From the NCBI GenBank assembly GCA_028753945.1, contig JAPNXP010000007.1, positions 5,394,001 through 5,458,000 on the forward strand: 64,000 nt of DNA. Direction: 5' to 3'. The DNA comes from Hexactinellida sp. DTS-2022. Taxonomy: Eukaryota > Porifera > Hexactinellida. The notes under the pieces were generated by a model. It did not search any database. It was not told the DNA's origin and was given only the letters and a program-made list of their open reading frames with translations. A program made the position numbers and the translations under genes. Each line of letters begins with the position of its first letter. Position 1 is the first letter of the stretch. Shown one piece after another: positions 24,035 to 32,560 of this stretch.

Positions 24035-25177
24035 ATGACATCTCGCTACGATACCATAGTTGTAGGGGCCGGTGTGGAAGGGACTGCCACAGCGATGTAT
24101 CTCGCCTCTAAGGGCAGTCGGACTCTGCTGCTGGAGCAGTTTGAGTTGGGACATACCCGGGGCAGCTCGCATGGTGGCAGTAGAATAATTAGGTGTACCT
24201 ACCCTGAGGCGTTCTATGTGGAGATGATGAAAGATGCGTATCCGCTGTGGAGCGAGATCGAGGCACAGGCTAAGGTGCAGCTGATTGAGAAATGTGGGGG
24301 CGTTACATTTGGTGATGGAAAATATTTTGATATGAAAAACACTATTTCTTCTCTAAAGAAAGGGAATATTGAGCATACTGTGTTGGAGGGCAAAGCAATC
24401 AGAGAAAAATTCCCCTTTTTGAACTTGCCAGCTAACTACATTGCTGTCCATGAGCCTAGTGCTGGCGTTTTGTATGCTAGGAAAGCGCTGATAGCCATGC
24501 AGTCTATATTCCTTTCTTACGGGGGCACAGTTCTGGATAGGCACAAAGTGGTCGGTATATTTCCTGGCGAGTTTGTCAAGGTGGAGACAGAGAAGGGTTC
24601 CTTTCTCTGTAAATCCTTGGTTATTTGTGCGGGACCATGGACAAACCATGTATTGGCAGACACTGGCCTGAAGTTATCTCTCTCTTCCCAACGTGTTTAC
24701 GTGACTTTCTTCAAGAAAACTGATCCTTCTCTCGATACTATTCCTATCTTCATATACAGAGCTATTGGTGACACTTCTCGCTATTACTACGGGCTGCCTG
24801 ATTCGGAATATCCCGGTTTGTACAAAATATGCGCCCACACAGGAGTGCCAGCAGATCCAGAGGATCGGGATGCGGGGAGAGACTACTCGTTTGTACAGCG
24901 TACATCTAACTTCATTAGCTCTAAGCTCAAGGGGATCTCCTCTAAGCCTAGCATAATAGAGACTTGCATGTACACCTGTACACCTGATTACCATCCCTTT
25001 CTAGACCGACATCCACGGTACTCTAACATTGTTGTTGGAGCTGGATTTTCAGGACATGGGTTCAAGCTCGCTCCTGTTGTCGGGTCAATTCTATCCGGCC
25101 TAGTTCTGGAGGAAGTTATACAATATGAACTCTCTCATTTCAAGATTGGTCGATTCGAATCAACTTCCAAACTATAA
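24035..25177 (+). CDS. PIPOX: Peroxisomal sarcosine/pipecolate oxidase-like, copy 1
   Basis: 380 residues, the normal size for the monomeric sarcosine oxidase family, flavoenzymes that oxidise N-methyl or cyclic secondary amino acids and release H2O2. FAD-binding VVGAGVEGTATA lies near the N terminus, followed by RGSSHGGSRIIR. The substrate region is YYYGLPDSEYPGLYKICAH, with Lys and His four residues apart as in bacterial MSOX. Cys311 in ETCMYTCTPD aligns with the covalent-flavin Cys, and GAGFSGHGFKLAPVVG follows. The C terminus TSKL is a PTS1 signal, so the enzyme should be peroxisomal. Start: the conserved ATG before TSRYDTIVV, directly after an acceptor-like TTTGATGTAG. Protein identical to copy 2. 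Confidence 0.95.
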   Translation: MTSRYDTIVVGAGVEGTATAMYLASKGSRTLLLEQFELGHTRGSSHGGSRIIRCTYPEAFYVEMMKDAYPLWSEIEAQAKVQLIEKCGGVTFGDGKYFDMKNTISSLKKGNIEHTVLEGKAIREKFPFLNLPANYIAVHEPSAGVLYARKALIAMQSIFLSYGGTVLDRHKVVGIFPGEFVKVETEKGSFLCKSLVICAGPWTNHVLADTGLKLSLSSQRVYVTFFKKTDPSLDTIPIFIYRAIGDTSRYYYGLPDSEYPGLYKICAHTGVPADPEDRDAGRDYSFVQRTSNFISSKLKGISSKPSIIETCMYTCTPDYHPFLDRHPRYSNIVVGAGFSGHGFKLAPVVGSILSGLVLEEVIQYELSHFKIGRFESTSKL

Positions 25178-25245
25178 TTAGATGCTTATTTATAATAGTA
25201 CCAACGTGTTTCGCTTGCTAGGTCGCTTCGTGGCAAACACAACTA

Positions 25246-25274
25246 GACACCAACCGCTTCGCGGTTGGTGTAGT
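25246..25274. repeat. Short hairpin after PIPOX copy 1
   Basis: ACACCAACCGC, loop TTC, then GCGGTTGGTGT: an 11-bp perfect stem about 70 bases after the stop codon. Repeated after copy 2 and, with changes, after copy 3. It could be a 3'-end RNA structure or a small repeat. Confidence 0.6.
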
Positions 25275-25365
25275 CGTTTATAGTCTAACATTAATTATAC
25301 TGTAGATGCCGAATATAAGAACATTCTACTGAAAAACGGTTACCATATACCCCTGTATAATTTAA

Positions 25366-26944
25366 TGGCTCCACTATACTCAAAATTGCAAATATGTTAT
25401 TTTTGAGTTTATTTCATTTTCATACTTATGCTAAGAGGAAATATAATCTGTCAATTTTTTTTTCTATTGTGTGTAGAATTGAACTCACTATGGCTCGGTG
25501 AAATCGGGAAATCAATTGTATTAGGCCAAATTGTTGGAAGAATAAATTACGGCCGCACTATGCTGGTCAGAGAAATTGATATTATTTTGTTTTTCTATAG
25601 TACCCTATAAAGTACAGCTACACTGAAAATTTCAAGTGAATCTGACATCTAGTTTTGCTGTAGTGACCATTATAAGTTCCAGGAATGTGGGTAATCACGA
25701 ACGGTGTCTTTTTCAAATGTGATAAAAAGTTTGTAGGCTCGCACTGTCTCAATTTGTTTTCAAACACGTTCTTATTCATACAATAGTATATTTGCATATG
25801 TACTTAGGTTGTAAAGCAAATTTTTCAACATTCCATTCAAAAATTCCGAGTCATAGTAATTTGAAGTCCGATTTCGACTGCCAAGCTGCCAAGCCTGACT
25901 CCAGTCTCCAAAGGGCTGTAACTCTGAAAGTTTGCATTGTAAAGTTTAGATCAAGGATTAGTCCCTTACTAGATATGTTTTATACGGTTTACACTTGGTT
26001 TCAAATAATTTGGACCAAATCTGTGACCCCTGTACCAAATAAATCTCGTTGACTTTTATTTTCCTGTAATCTCATTGGGTGGTCCTTTTATTTGTATATT
26101 TTTATTCTCAGACACCCGTTCACCTATAATTGAAATTTTGAGCGCAAATGCTCGCAATTCCCGACTTCCTATCAGTCGATAATACATTTTATGACCCTAA
26201 CTCACGCCGTTTGCAAAATGACCATATATGGGCATTTCAATGTGCCACTTTTTGATGATTTAGCATCTTTATAAATCCTGAAATATTGACTCTAGAGCTT
26301 GGCACTAAATTTCCATTCACATCCATGTACTATTGCAAACCCATTAGAAGAACAATTGAAACCATTATCCAAAAGTTTGCTAACTTATAAATTCAACGGA
26401 TTACGCTCATAATAGTGTGAAAAGTAAATTAAAAATAAATTTACATTAGGTTCAACTATTGCAAATTTGGTCCAAATTGGTTGAAACAAATTCTAAACTA
26501 ATGAGGACATATGTAATTCTGGATGACTTTTCAAACTAACATATACCATGCAAACTTTCAGAATTCTATTTCTTTGAAGTTCGACTTCGACTGCCAATTT
26601 CCAAAATTCATCCAAATTGAACTGTGACTTTAACTGACTATAGCTCCCGAAGTTTGCATGGTAGATGTTATTTTGAAAAATTCTCCGGAATTACATATGT
26701 CCTCATTAGTTTAGACTTGGTTTCAACCAATTTGGACCAAATTTGCAATAGTTGAACCTAATGTAAATTATTTTCATTTGAAAAATGACCTTTGGATGAT
26801 GATACACACATTCCTTAGCTCTAAAATGGTCGATACAGCAAAAGTAGATGTCAGATTCACCTGAAAATTTCGGTGTAGCTGTATTTACTGGGTACTATCC
26901 GAAAACATTCAAATCTCAATTTCAATCTTGAGTATAGTGGGGGG
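25366..26944. mobile_element. Foldback element with TTAA target duplication, copy in unit A
   Basis: A 1,579-bp insert bounded by TTAA on both sides (25362-25365, 26945-26948). Ends are inverted: CCACTATACTCAA at 25371 and its complement ending at 26940. Further inverted pairs lie inside (25612-25670 against about 26826-26885, and a strong palindrome at about 26439-26768). PIPOX copy 3 carries the matching empty site with a single TTAA near 31838. TTAA duplication is the mark of piggyBac-type elements. No transposase ORF is present, so this is a non-autonomous, MITE-like foldback. It sits inside an older ATAAGAACA-type MITE remnant. Confidence 0.8.
26439..26768. repeat. Internal 330-bp imperfect palindrome
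   Basis: The left side begins AATTTACATTAGGTTCAACT and the right side ends with the complement, AGTTGAACCTAATGTAAATT. Paired blocks such as AACTAATGAGGACATATGTA and TACATATGTCCTCATTAGTT lie between. Part of the foldback element; repeated at +3235. Confidence 0.8.
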
Positions 26945-27138
26945 TTAACATCTCGGTTATTAGCATTATATGCAAATCCCGAATTCCTTGTAAATTGTAT
27001 TTATACTTGAGTATGTCACAAGTGTTCACAATAAGTGGAACTATAGACTATGCAGATAATTACACCTGCTACTGCTATACTATAGTAGAAACCAGCACAT
27101 GCATACAAACATCTGCTTGTCTGTGATACAGATAGCGG

Positions 27139-27178
27139 CCCTTTATACTACTACCTGCAACAGTAGTAGTATAAAGGG
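27139..27178. repeat. Perfect 16-bp stem hairpin upstream of PIPOX copy 2
   Basis: CCCTTTATACTACTAC, loop CTGCAACA, then GTAGTAGTATAAAGGG. It lies about 90 bases before the copy 2 start and is repeated at 30374-30413 before copy 3. Confidence 0.75.
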
Positions 27179-27269
27179 TTAAGGGCTCGTATTCTATTAA
27201 ATTTTCAGATTTTTGTATCGTAGAGGGTGCGATTTATATTCAGCTAACATTATTATTCTATTTGTAGCG

Positions 27270-28412
27270 ATGACATCTCGCTACGATACCATAGTTGTAG
27301 GGGCCGGTGTGGAAGGGACTGCCACAGCGATGTATCTCGCCTCTAAGGGCAGTCGGACTCTGCTGCTGGAGCAGTTTGAGTTGGGACATACCCGGGGCAG
27401 CTCGCATGGTGGCAGTAGAATAATTAGGTGTACCTACCCTGAGGCGTTCTATGTGGAGATGATGAAAGATGCGTATCCGCTGTGGAGCGAGATCGAGGCA
27501 CAGGCTAAGGTGCAGCTGATTGAGAAATGTGGGGGCGTTACATTTGGTGATGGAAAATATTTTGATATGAAAAACACTATTTCTTCTCTAAAGAAAGGGA
27601 ATATTGAGCATACTGTGTTGGAGGGCAAAGCAATCAGAGAAAAATTCCCCTTTTTGAACTTGCCAGCTAACTACATTGCTGTCCATGAGCCTAGTGCTGG
27701 CGTTTTGTATGCTAGGAAAGCGCTGATAGCCATGCAGTCTATATTCCTTTCTTACGGGGGCACAGTTCTGGATAGGCACAAAGTGGTCGGTATATTTCCT
27801 GGCGAGTTTGTCAAGGTGGAGACAGAGAAGGGTTCCTTTCTCTGTAAATCCTTGGTTATTTGTGCGGGACCATGGACAAACCATGTATTGGCAGACACTG
27901 GCCTGAAGTTATCTCTCTCTTCCCAACGTGTTTACGTGACTTTCTTCAAGAAAACTGATCCTTCTCTCGATACTATTCCTATCTTCATATACAGAGCTAT
28001 TGGTGACACTTCTCGCTATTACTACGGGCTGCCTGATTCGGAATATCCCGGTTTGTACAAAATATGCGCCCACACAGGAGTGCCAGCAGATCCAGAGGAT
28101 CGGGATGCGGGGAGAGACTACTCGTTTGTACAGCGTACATCTAACTTCATTAGCTCTAAGCTCAAGGGGATCTCCTCTAAGCCTAGCATAATAGAGACTT
28201 GCATGTACACCTGTACACCTGATTACCATCCCTTTCTAGACCGACATCCACGGTACTCTAACATTGTTGTTGGAGCTGGATTTTCAGGACATGGGTTCAA
28301 GCTCGCTCCTGTTGTCGGGTCAATTCTATCCGGCCTAGTTCTGGAGGAAGTTATACAATATGAACTCTCTCATTTCAAGATTGGTCGATTCGAATCAACT
28401 TCCAAACTATAA
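27270..28412 (+). CDS. PIPOX: Peroxisomal sarcosine/pipecolate oxidase-like, copy 2
   Basis: The 380-residue protein is identical to copy 1 throughout, including the FAD motif, the Cys311 flavin site and the C-terminal SKL. The frame stays open for 19 codons before the ATG, but the homologous start is MTSRYD, two bases after the acceptor-like CTATTTGTAG. It starts exactly 3,235 bp after copy 1. Either a very recent duplication or an assembly duplicate of copy 1. Confidence 0.93.
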   Translation: MTSRYDTIVVGAGVEGTATAMYLASKGSRTLLLEQFELGHTRGSSHGGSRIIRCTYPEAFYVEMMKDAYPLWSEIEAQAKVQLIEKCGGVTFGDGKYFDMKNTISSLKKGNIEHTVLEGKAIREKFPFLNLPANYIAVHEPSAGVLYARKALIAMQSIFLSYGGTVLDRHKVVGIFPGEFVKVETEKGSFLCKSLVICAGPWTNHVLADTGLKLSLSSQRVYVTFFKKTDPSLDTIPIFIYRAIGDTSRYYYGLPDSEYPGLYKICAHTGVPADPEDRDAGRDYSFVQRTSNFISSKLKGISSKPSIIETCMYTCTPDYHPFLDRHPRYSNIVVGAGFSGHGFKLAPVVGSILSGLVLEEVIQYELSHFKIGRFESTSKL

Positions 28413-28600
28413 TTAGATGCTTATTTATAATAGTACCAACGTGTTTCGCTTGCTAGGTCGCTTCGTGGCAAACACAACTAGACACCAACCGCTTCGCGGT
28501 TGGTGTAGTCGTTTATAGTCTAACATTAATTATACTGTAGATGCCGAATATAAGAACATTCTACTGAAAAACGGTTACCATATACCCCTGTATAATTTAA

Positions 28601-30179
28601 TGGCTCCACTATACTCAAAATTGCAAATATGTTATTTTTGAGTTTATTTCATTTTCATACTTATGCTAAGAGGAAATATAATCTGTCAATTTTTTTTTCT
28701 ATTGTGTGTAGAATTGAACTCACTATGGCTCGGTGAAATCGGGAAATCAATTGTATTAGGCCAAATTGTTGGAAGAATAAATTACGGCCGCACTATGCTG
28801 GTCAGAGAAATTGATATTATTTTGTTTTTCTATAGTACCCTATAAAGTACAGCTACACTGAAAATTTCAAGTGAATCTGACATCTAGTTTTGCTGTAGTG
28901 ACCATTATAAGTTCCAGGAATGTGGGTAATCACGAACGGTGTCTTTTTCAAATGTGATAAAAAGTTTGTAGGCTCGCACTGTCTCAATTTGTTTTCAAAC
29001 ACGTTCTTATTCATACAATAGTATATTTGCATATGTACTTAGGTTGTAAAGCAAATTTTTCAACATTCCATTCAAAAATTCCGAGTCATAGTAATTTGAA
29101 GTCCGATTTCGACTGCCAAGCTGCCAAGCCTGACTCCAGTCTCCAAAGGGCTGTAACTCTGAAAGTTTGCATTGTAAAGTTTAGATCAAGGATTAGTCCC
29201 TTACTAGATATGTTTTATACGGTTTACACTTGGTTTCAAATAATTTGGACCAAATCTGTGACCCCTGTACCAAATAAATCTCGTTGACTTTTATTTTCCT
29301 GTAATCTCATTGGGTGGTCCTTTTATTTGTATATTTTTATTCTCAGACACCCGTTCACCTATAATTGAAATTTTGAGCGCAAATGCTCGCAATTCCCGAC
29401 TTCCTATCAGTCGATAATACATTTTATGACCCTAACTCACGCCGTTTGCAAAATGACCATATATGGGCATTTCAATGTGCCACTTTTTGATGATTTAGCA
29501 TCTTTATAAATCCTGAAATATTGACTCTAGAGCTTGGCACTAAATTTCCATTCACATCCATGTACTATTGCAAACCCATTAGAAGAACAATTGAAACCAT
29601 TATCCAAAAGTTTGCTAACTTATAAATTCAACGGATTACGCTCATAATAGTGTGAAAAGTAAATTAAAAATAAATTTACATTAGGTTCAACTATTGCAAA
29701 TTTGGTCCAAATTGGTTGAAACAAATTCTAAACTAATGAGGACATATGTAATTCTGGATGACTTTTCAAACTAACATATACCATGCAAACTTTCAGAATT
29801 CTATTTCTTTGAAGTTCGACTTCGACTGCCAATTTCCAAAATTCATCCAAATTGAACTGTGACTTTAACTGACTATAGCTCCCGAAGTTTGCATGGTAGA
29901 TGTTATTTTGAAAAATTCTCCGGAATTACATATGTCCTCATTAGTTTAGACTTGGTTTCAACCAATTTGGACCAAATTTGCAATAGTTGAACCTAATGTA
30001 AATTATTTTCATTTGAAAAATGACCTTTGGATGATGATACACACATTCCTTAGCTCTAAAATGGTCGATACAGCAAAAGTAGATGTCAGATTCACCTGAA
30101 AATTTCGGTGTAGCTGTATTTACTGGGTACTATCCGAAAACATTCAAATCTCAATTTCAATCTTGAGTATAGTGGGGGG
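28601..30179. mobile_element. Foldback element with TTAA target duplication, copy in unit B
   Basis: Exact counterpart of the element in unit A, with TTAA at 28597-28600 and 30180-30183. It was copied with the whole unit rather than inserted independently, since its position in the unit is the same. Confidence 0.8.
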
Positions 30180-30373
30180 TTAACATCTCGGTTATTAGCA
30201 TTATATGCAAATCCCGAATTCCTTGTAAATTGTATTTATACTTGAGTATGTCACAAGTGTTCACAATAAGTGGAACTATAGACTATGCAGATAATTACAC
30301 CTGCTACTGCTATACTATAGTAGAAACCAGCACATGCATACAAACATCTGCTTGTCTGTGATACAGATAGCGG

Positions 30374-30413
30374 CCCTTTATACTACTACCTGCAACAGTA
30401 GTAGTATAAAGGG
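30374..30413. repeat. Perfect 16-bp stem hairpin upstream of PIPOX copy 3
   Basis: Same sequence as the hairpin at 27139-27178, lying about 90 bases before the copy 3 ATG. Confidence 0.75.
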
Positions 30414-30504
30414 TTAAGGGCTCGTATTCTATTAAATTTTCAGATTTTTGTATCGTAGAGGGTGCGATTTATATTCAGCTAACATTATTATTCTATTTGT
30501 AGCG

Positions 30505-31647
30505 ATGACATCTCGCTACGATACCATAGTTGTAGGGGCCGGTGTAGAAGGGACTGCCACAGCGATGTATCTCGCCTCTAAGGGCAGTCGGACTCTGCTG
30601 CTGGAGCAGTTTGAGTTGGGACATACCCGGGGCAGCTCGCATGGTGGCAGTAGAATAATTAGGTGTACCTACCCTGAGGCGTTCTATGTGGAGATGATGA
30701 AAGATGCGTATCCGCTGTGGAGCGAGATCGAGAAACAGGCTAAGGTGCAGCTGATTGAGAAATGCGGGGGCGTTACATTTGGTGATGGAAAAATTTTTGA
30801 AATGAAAAACACTATTTCTTCTCTAGAGAAAGGGAACATTAAACATACTGTGTTGGAGGGCGAAGCAATCAGAGAAAAATTCCCCTTTTTGAACTTGCCA
30901 GCTAACTACATTGCTGTCCATGAGCCTAGTGCTGGCGTTTTGTATGCTAGGAAAGCGCTCATAGCCATGCAGTCTATATTCCTTTCTTACGGGGGCACAG
31001 TTCTGGATAGGCACAAAGTGGTCGGTATCGTTCCTGGCAGGATTGTCAAGGTGGAGACAGAGAAGGGCTCATTTCTCTGTAAATCATTGGTTATTTGTGC
31101 GGGACCATGGACAAACAATGTGTTGGCAGACACTGGCCTGAAGTTATCTCTCTCTTCCCAACGTGTTTACGTGACTTTCTTCAAGAAAACTGATCAATCC
31201 CTCGATACTATTCCTATCTTCATATACATAACTGCTAGTGATTCTGCTAAGCATTTCTACGGGCTGCCTGATAAGGAATATCCCGGCTTGTACAAAATAT
31301 GCGCCCACACTGGAGTCCCAGCAGATCCAGAGGATCGGGATGCGGGGAGAGACTACTCGTTTGTACAGCGTACATCTAACTTCATTAGCTCTAAGCTCAA
31401 GGGGGTCTCCTCTAAGCCTAGCATAATAGAGACTTGCATGTACACCTGTACACCTGATTACCATCCCTTTCTAGACCGACATCCACGGTACCCTAACATT
31501 GTGATCGGAGCTGGATTTTCAGGACATGGGTTCAAGCTCGCTCCTGTTGTCGGGTCAATTCTATCCGGCCTAGTTCTGGAGGAAAATATACAATATGAAC
31601 TCTCTCATTTCAAGATTGGTCGATTCGAATCAACTTCCAAACTGTAA
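30505..31647 (+). CDS. PIPOX: Peroxisomal sarcosine/pipecolate oxidase-like, copy 3
   Basis: 380 residues, with about two dozen differences from copies 1 and 2. Nine of them fall in residues 242-251, where RAIGDTSRYY becomes ITASDSAKHF, just before the GLPD..EYPGLYK substrate region. FAD motif, flavin-linked Cys311, FSGHGFK and the SKL signal are intact, so it should be an active peroxisomal oxidase, perhaps with shifted substrate preference. Its upstream region is the same as that of copy 2, but its 3' spacer lacks the foldback insert and keeps the empty TTAA site. Confidence 0.94.
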   Translation: MTSRYDTIVVGAGVEGTATAMYLASKGSRTLLLEQFELGHTRGSSHGGSRIIRCTYPEAFYVEMMKDAYPLWSEIEKQAKVQLIEKCGGVTFGDGKIFEMKNTISSLEKGNIKHTVLEGEAIREKFPFLNLPANYIAVHEPSAGVLYARKALIAMQSIFLSYGGTVLDRHKVVGIVPGRIVKVETEKGSFLCKSLVICAGPWTNNVLADTGLKLSLSSQRVYVTFFKKTDQSLDTIPIFIYITASDSAKHFYGLPDKEYPGLYKICAHTGVPADPEDRDAGRDYSFVQRTSNFISSKLKGVSSKPSIIETCMYTCTPDYHPFLDRHPRYPNIVIGAGFSGHGFKLAPVVGSILSGLVLEENIQYELSHFKIGRFESTSKL

Positions 31648-31769
31648 TTAGATGCTTTTTTATAATAGTACCAACGTGTTTCGCTTGCTAGGTCGCTTCG
31701 CTTTCACAACCAACACCAACCGCTTTGCGGTTGGTGTATTAGTTTATAGTTCTAACATCAATTATACTA

Positions 31770-31895
31770 CAGTAGATGCCGAATATAAGAACATTCTACT
31801 GGAAATCGTATCCATATACTGTACCCCTATATAATTTAACATGTCGGTTAAAATAAGAACATTATATGCAGTTCCCGACGATTTTCTTATAACTG
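31770..31895. mobile_element. ATAAGAACA-type MITE, uninterrupted copy
   Basis: Starts CAGTAGATGCCGAATATAAG after a TA. The interior (CATTCTACTGGAAA.., CCCTATATAATTTA.., CAGTTCCCGACGAT) matches the full copy at 53518-53675. The right end is decayed. In PIPOX units A and B the same MITE is split by the TTAA foldback element, so this copy represents the pre-insertion state. Confidence 0.65.
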
Positions 31896-32242
31896 GTCGC
31901 GAAGAGAATGAGACCGAAGGGCTCATTTATAGATAAGATGTTATTTCTAAAACTTGGATTAAAAATGTTCGCTATCATAAACAAATAGAATAATTTAATT
32001 GATTGCTTTGTGAGAATAAATTCGAGAAGGAGTTTAGAGTTTAAAGATACAAAGTAGTTCATTGTTCTAAATTGTATATATACTTGAGTATGTCGCAGGT
32101 GTTCACATAGGTGGAACTATAGACTATACTGAGAATTACACCTGCAACTGCCATACTATAGTAGAAACCAGCACCTGCATACAAACATCTGCTATTCTGT
32201 CTGTGATACAGATAGCAACACCTGCAACAGTAGTACGAGAAG

Positions 32243-32250
32243 TATAAATA
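32243..32250 (+). promoter_or_regulatory. Possible TATA box for PIPOX copy 4
   Basis: TATAAATA about 310 bases before the copy 4 ATG and absent at the same place in the other units. A 5' UTR intron ending in TTTGATGTAG would be needed to join them. Weak evidence. Confidence 0.25.
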
Positions 32251-32290
32251 CAGTCAAGTTGTGATATCTAAGAGAGAACTGATATTCTTA

Positions 32291-32396
32291 TTAGAGCGAC
32301 AGTGGCTCCTTTAAGTGCATCAAATGCTCTTATAGGAGCGACAGTGGCTCCTATACGAGCATTAGATGCTCTTATTGGAGCGACTGTCGCTCCAAT
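32291..32396. repeat. 42-bp tandem repeat with embedded palindromes
   Basis: GAGCGAC recurs at 32294, 32336 and 32378, exactly 42 bases apart. Each unit holds a hairpin of the type GGAGCGACAGTGGCTCC and a second of the type GAGCATTAGATGCTC. Found only before PIPOX copy 4. Confidence 0.8.
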
Positions 32397-32560
32397 GACC
32401 TTAATTGTAAATATCTATTGTATATTATAAAAAGCGAGACCCGCAGCGGTTGAGTTATCCGTCGCGAAGCGAACGAGACCGAAGGGCTCGTATTCTGCTA
32501 AATTTTCAGATTTTTATATCGTAGAGTGTGCGAATTATATTATTATTCTATTTGATGTAG

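Larger units (their letters stand above)
24035..27269 (+). repeat. Tandem repeat unit A, 3,235 bp (PIPOX gene plus spacer)
   Basis: Every landmark in this unit (gene, hairpins, foldback element, small ORFs) reappears exactly 3,235 bases later in unit B. I saw no difference in the parts compared. The repeat starts close to the ATG, because the bases just upstream differ (GATGTAG here, GTAGCG before copies 2 and 3). Confidence 0.9.
27270..30504 (+). repeat. Tandem repeat unit B, 3,235 bp
   Basis: Same length and content as unit A, including the foldback insert. The next unit begins with PIPOX copy 3 at 30505, where coding differences start to appear after roughly 40 bases. Confidence 0.9.

Noticed and set aside
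25428..26052. Small ORFs in the PIPOX spacer (about 25428-25610 and 25792-26052)
   Set aside because: They lie inside the foldback element, occur only because the unit is duplicated, and show no domain or codon pattern of a protein.
27213..27269. Extended N termini for PIPOX copies 2 and 3
   Set aside because: The added residues are not shared with copies 1 and 4, do not begin with ATG and run through an acceptor-like site; the family starts at MTSRYD.
32291..32396. CRISPR-like array
   Set aside because: The 42-bp periodic units are only two and a half copies and lack distinct spacers; the setting is a nuclear animal genome.
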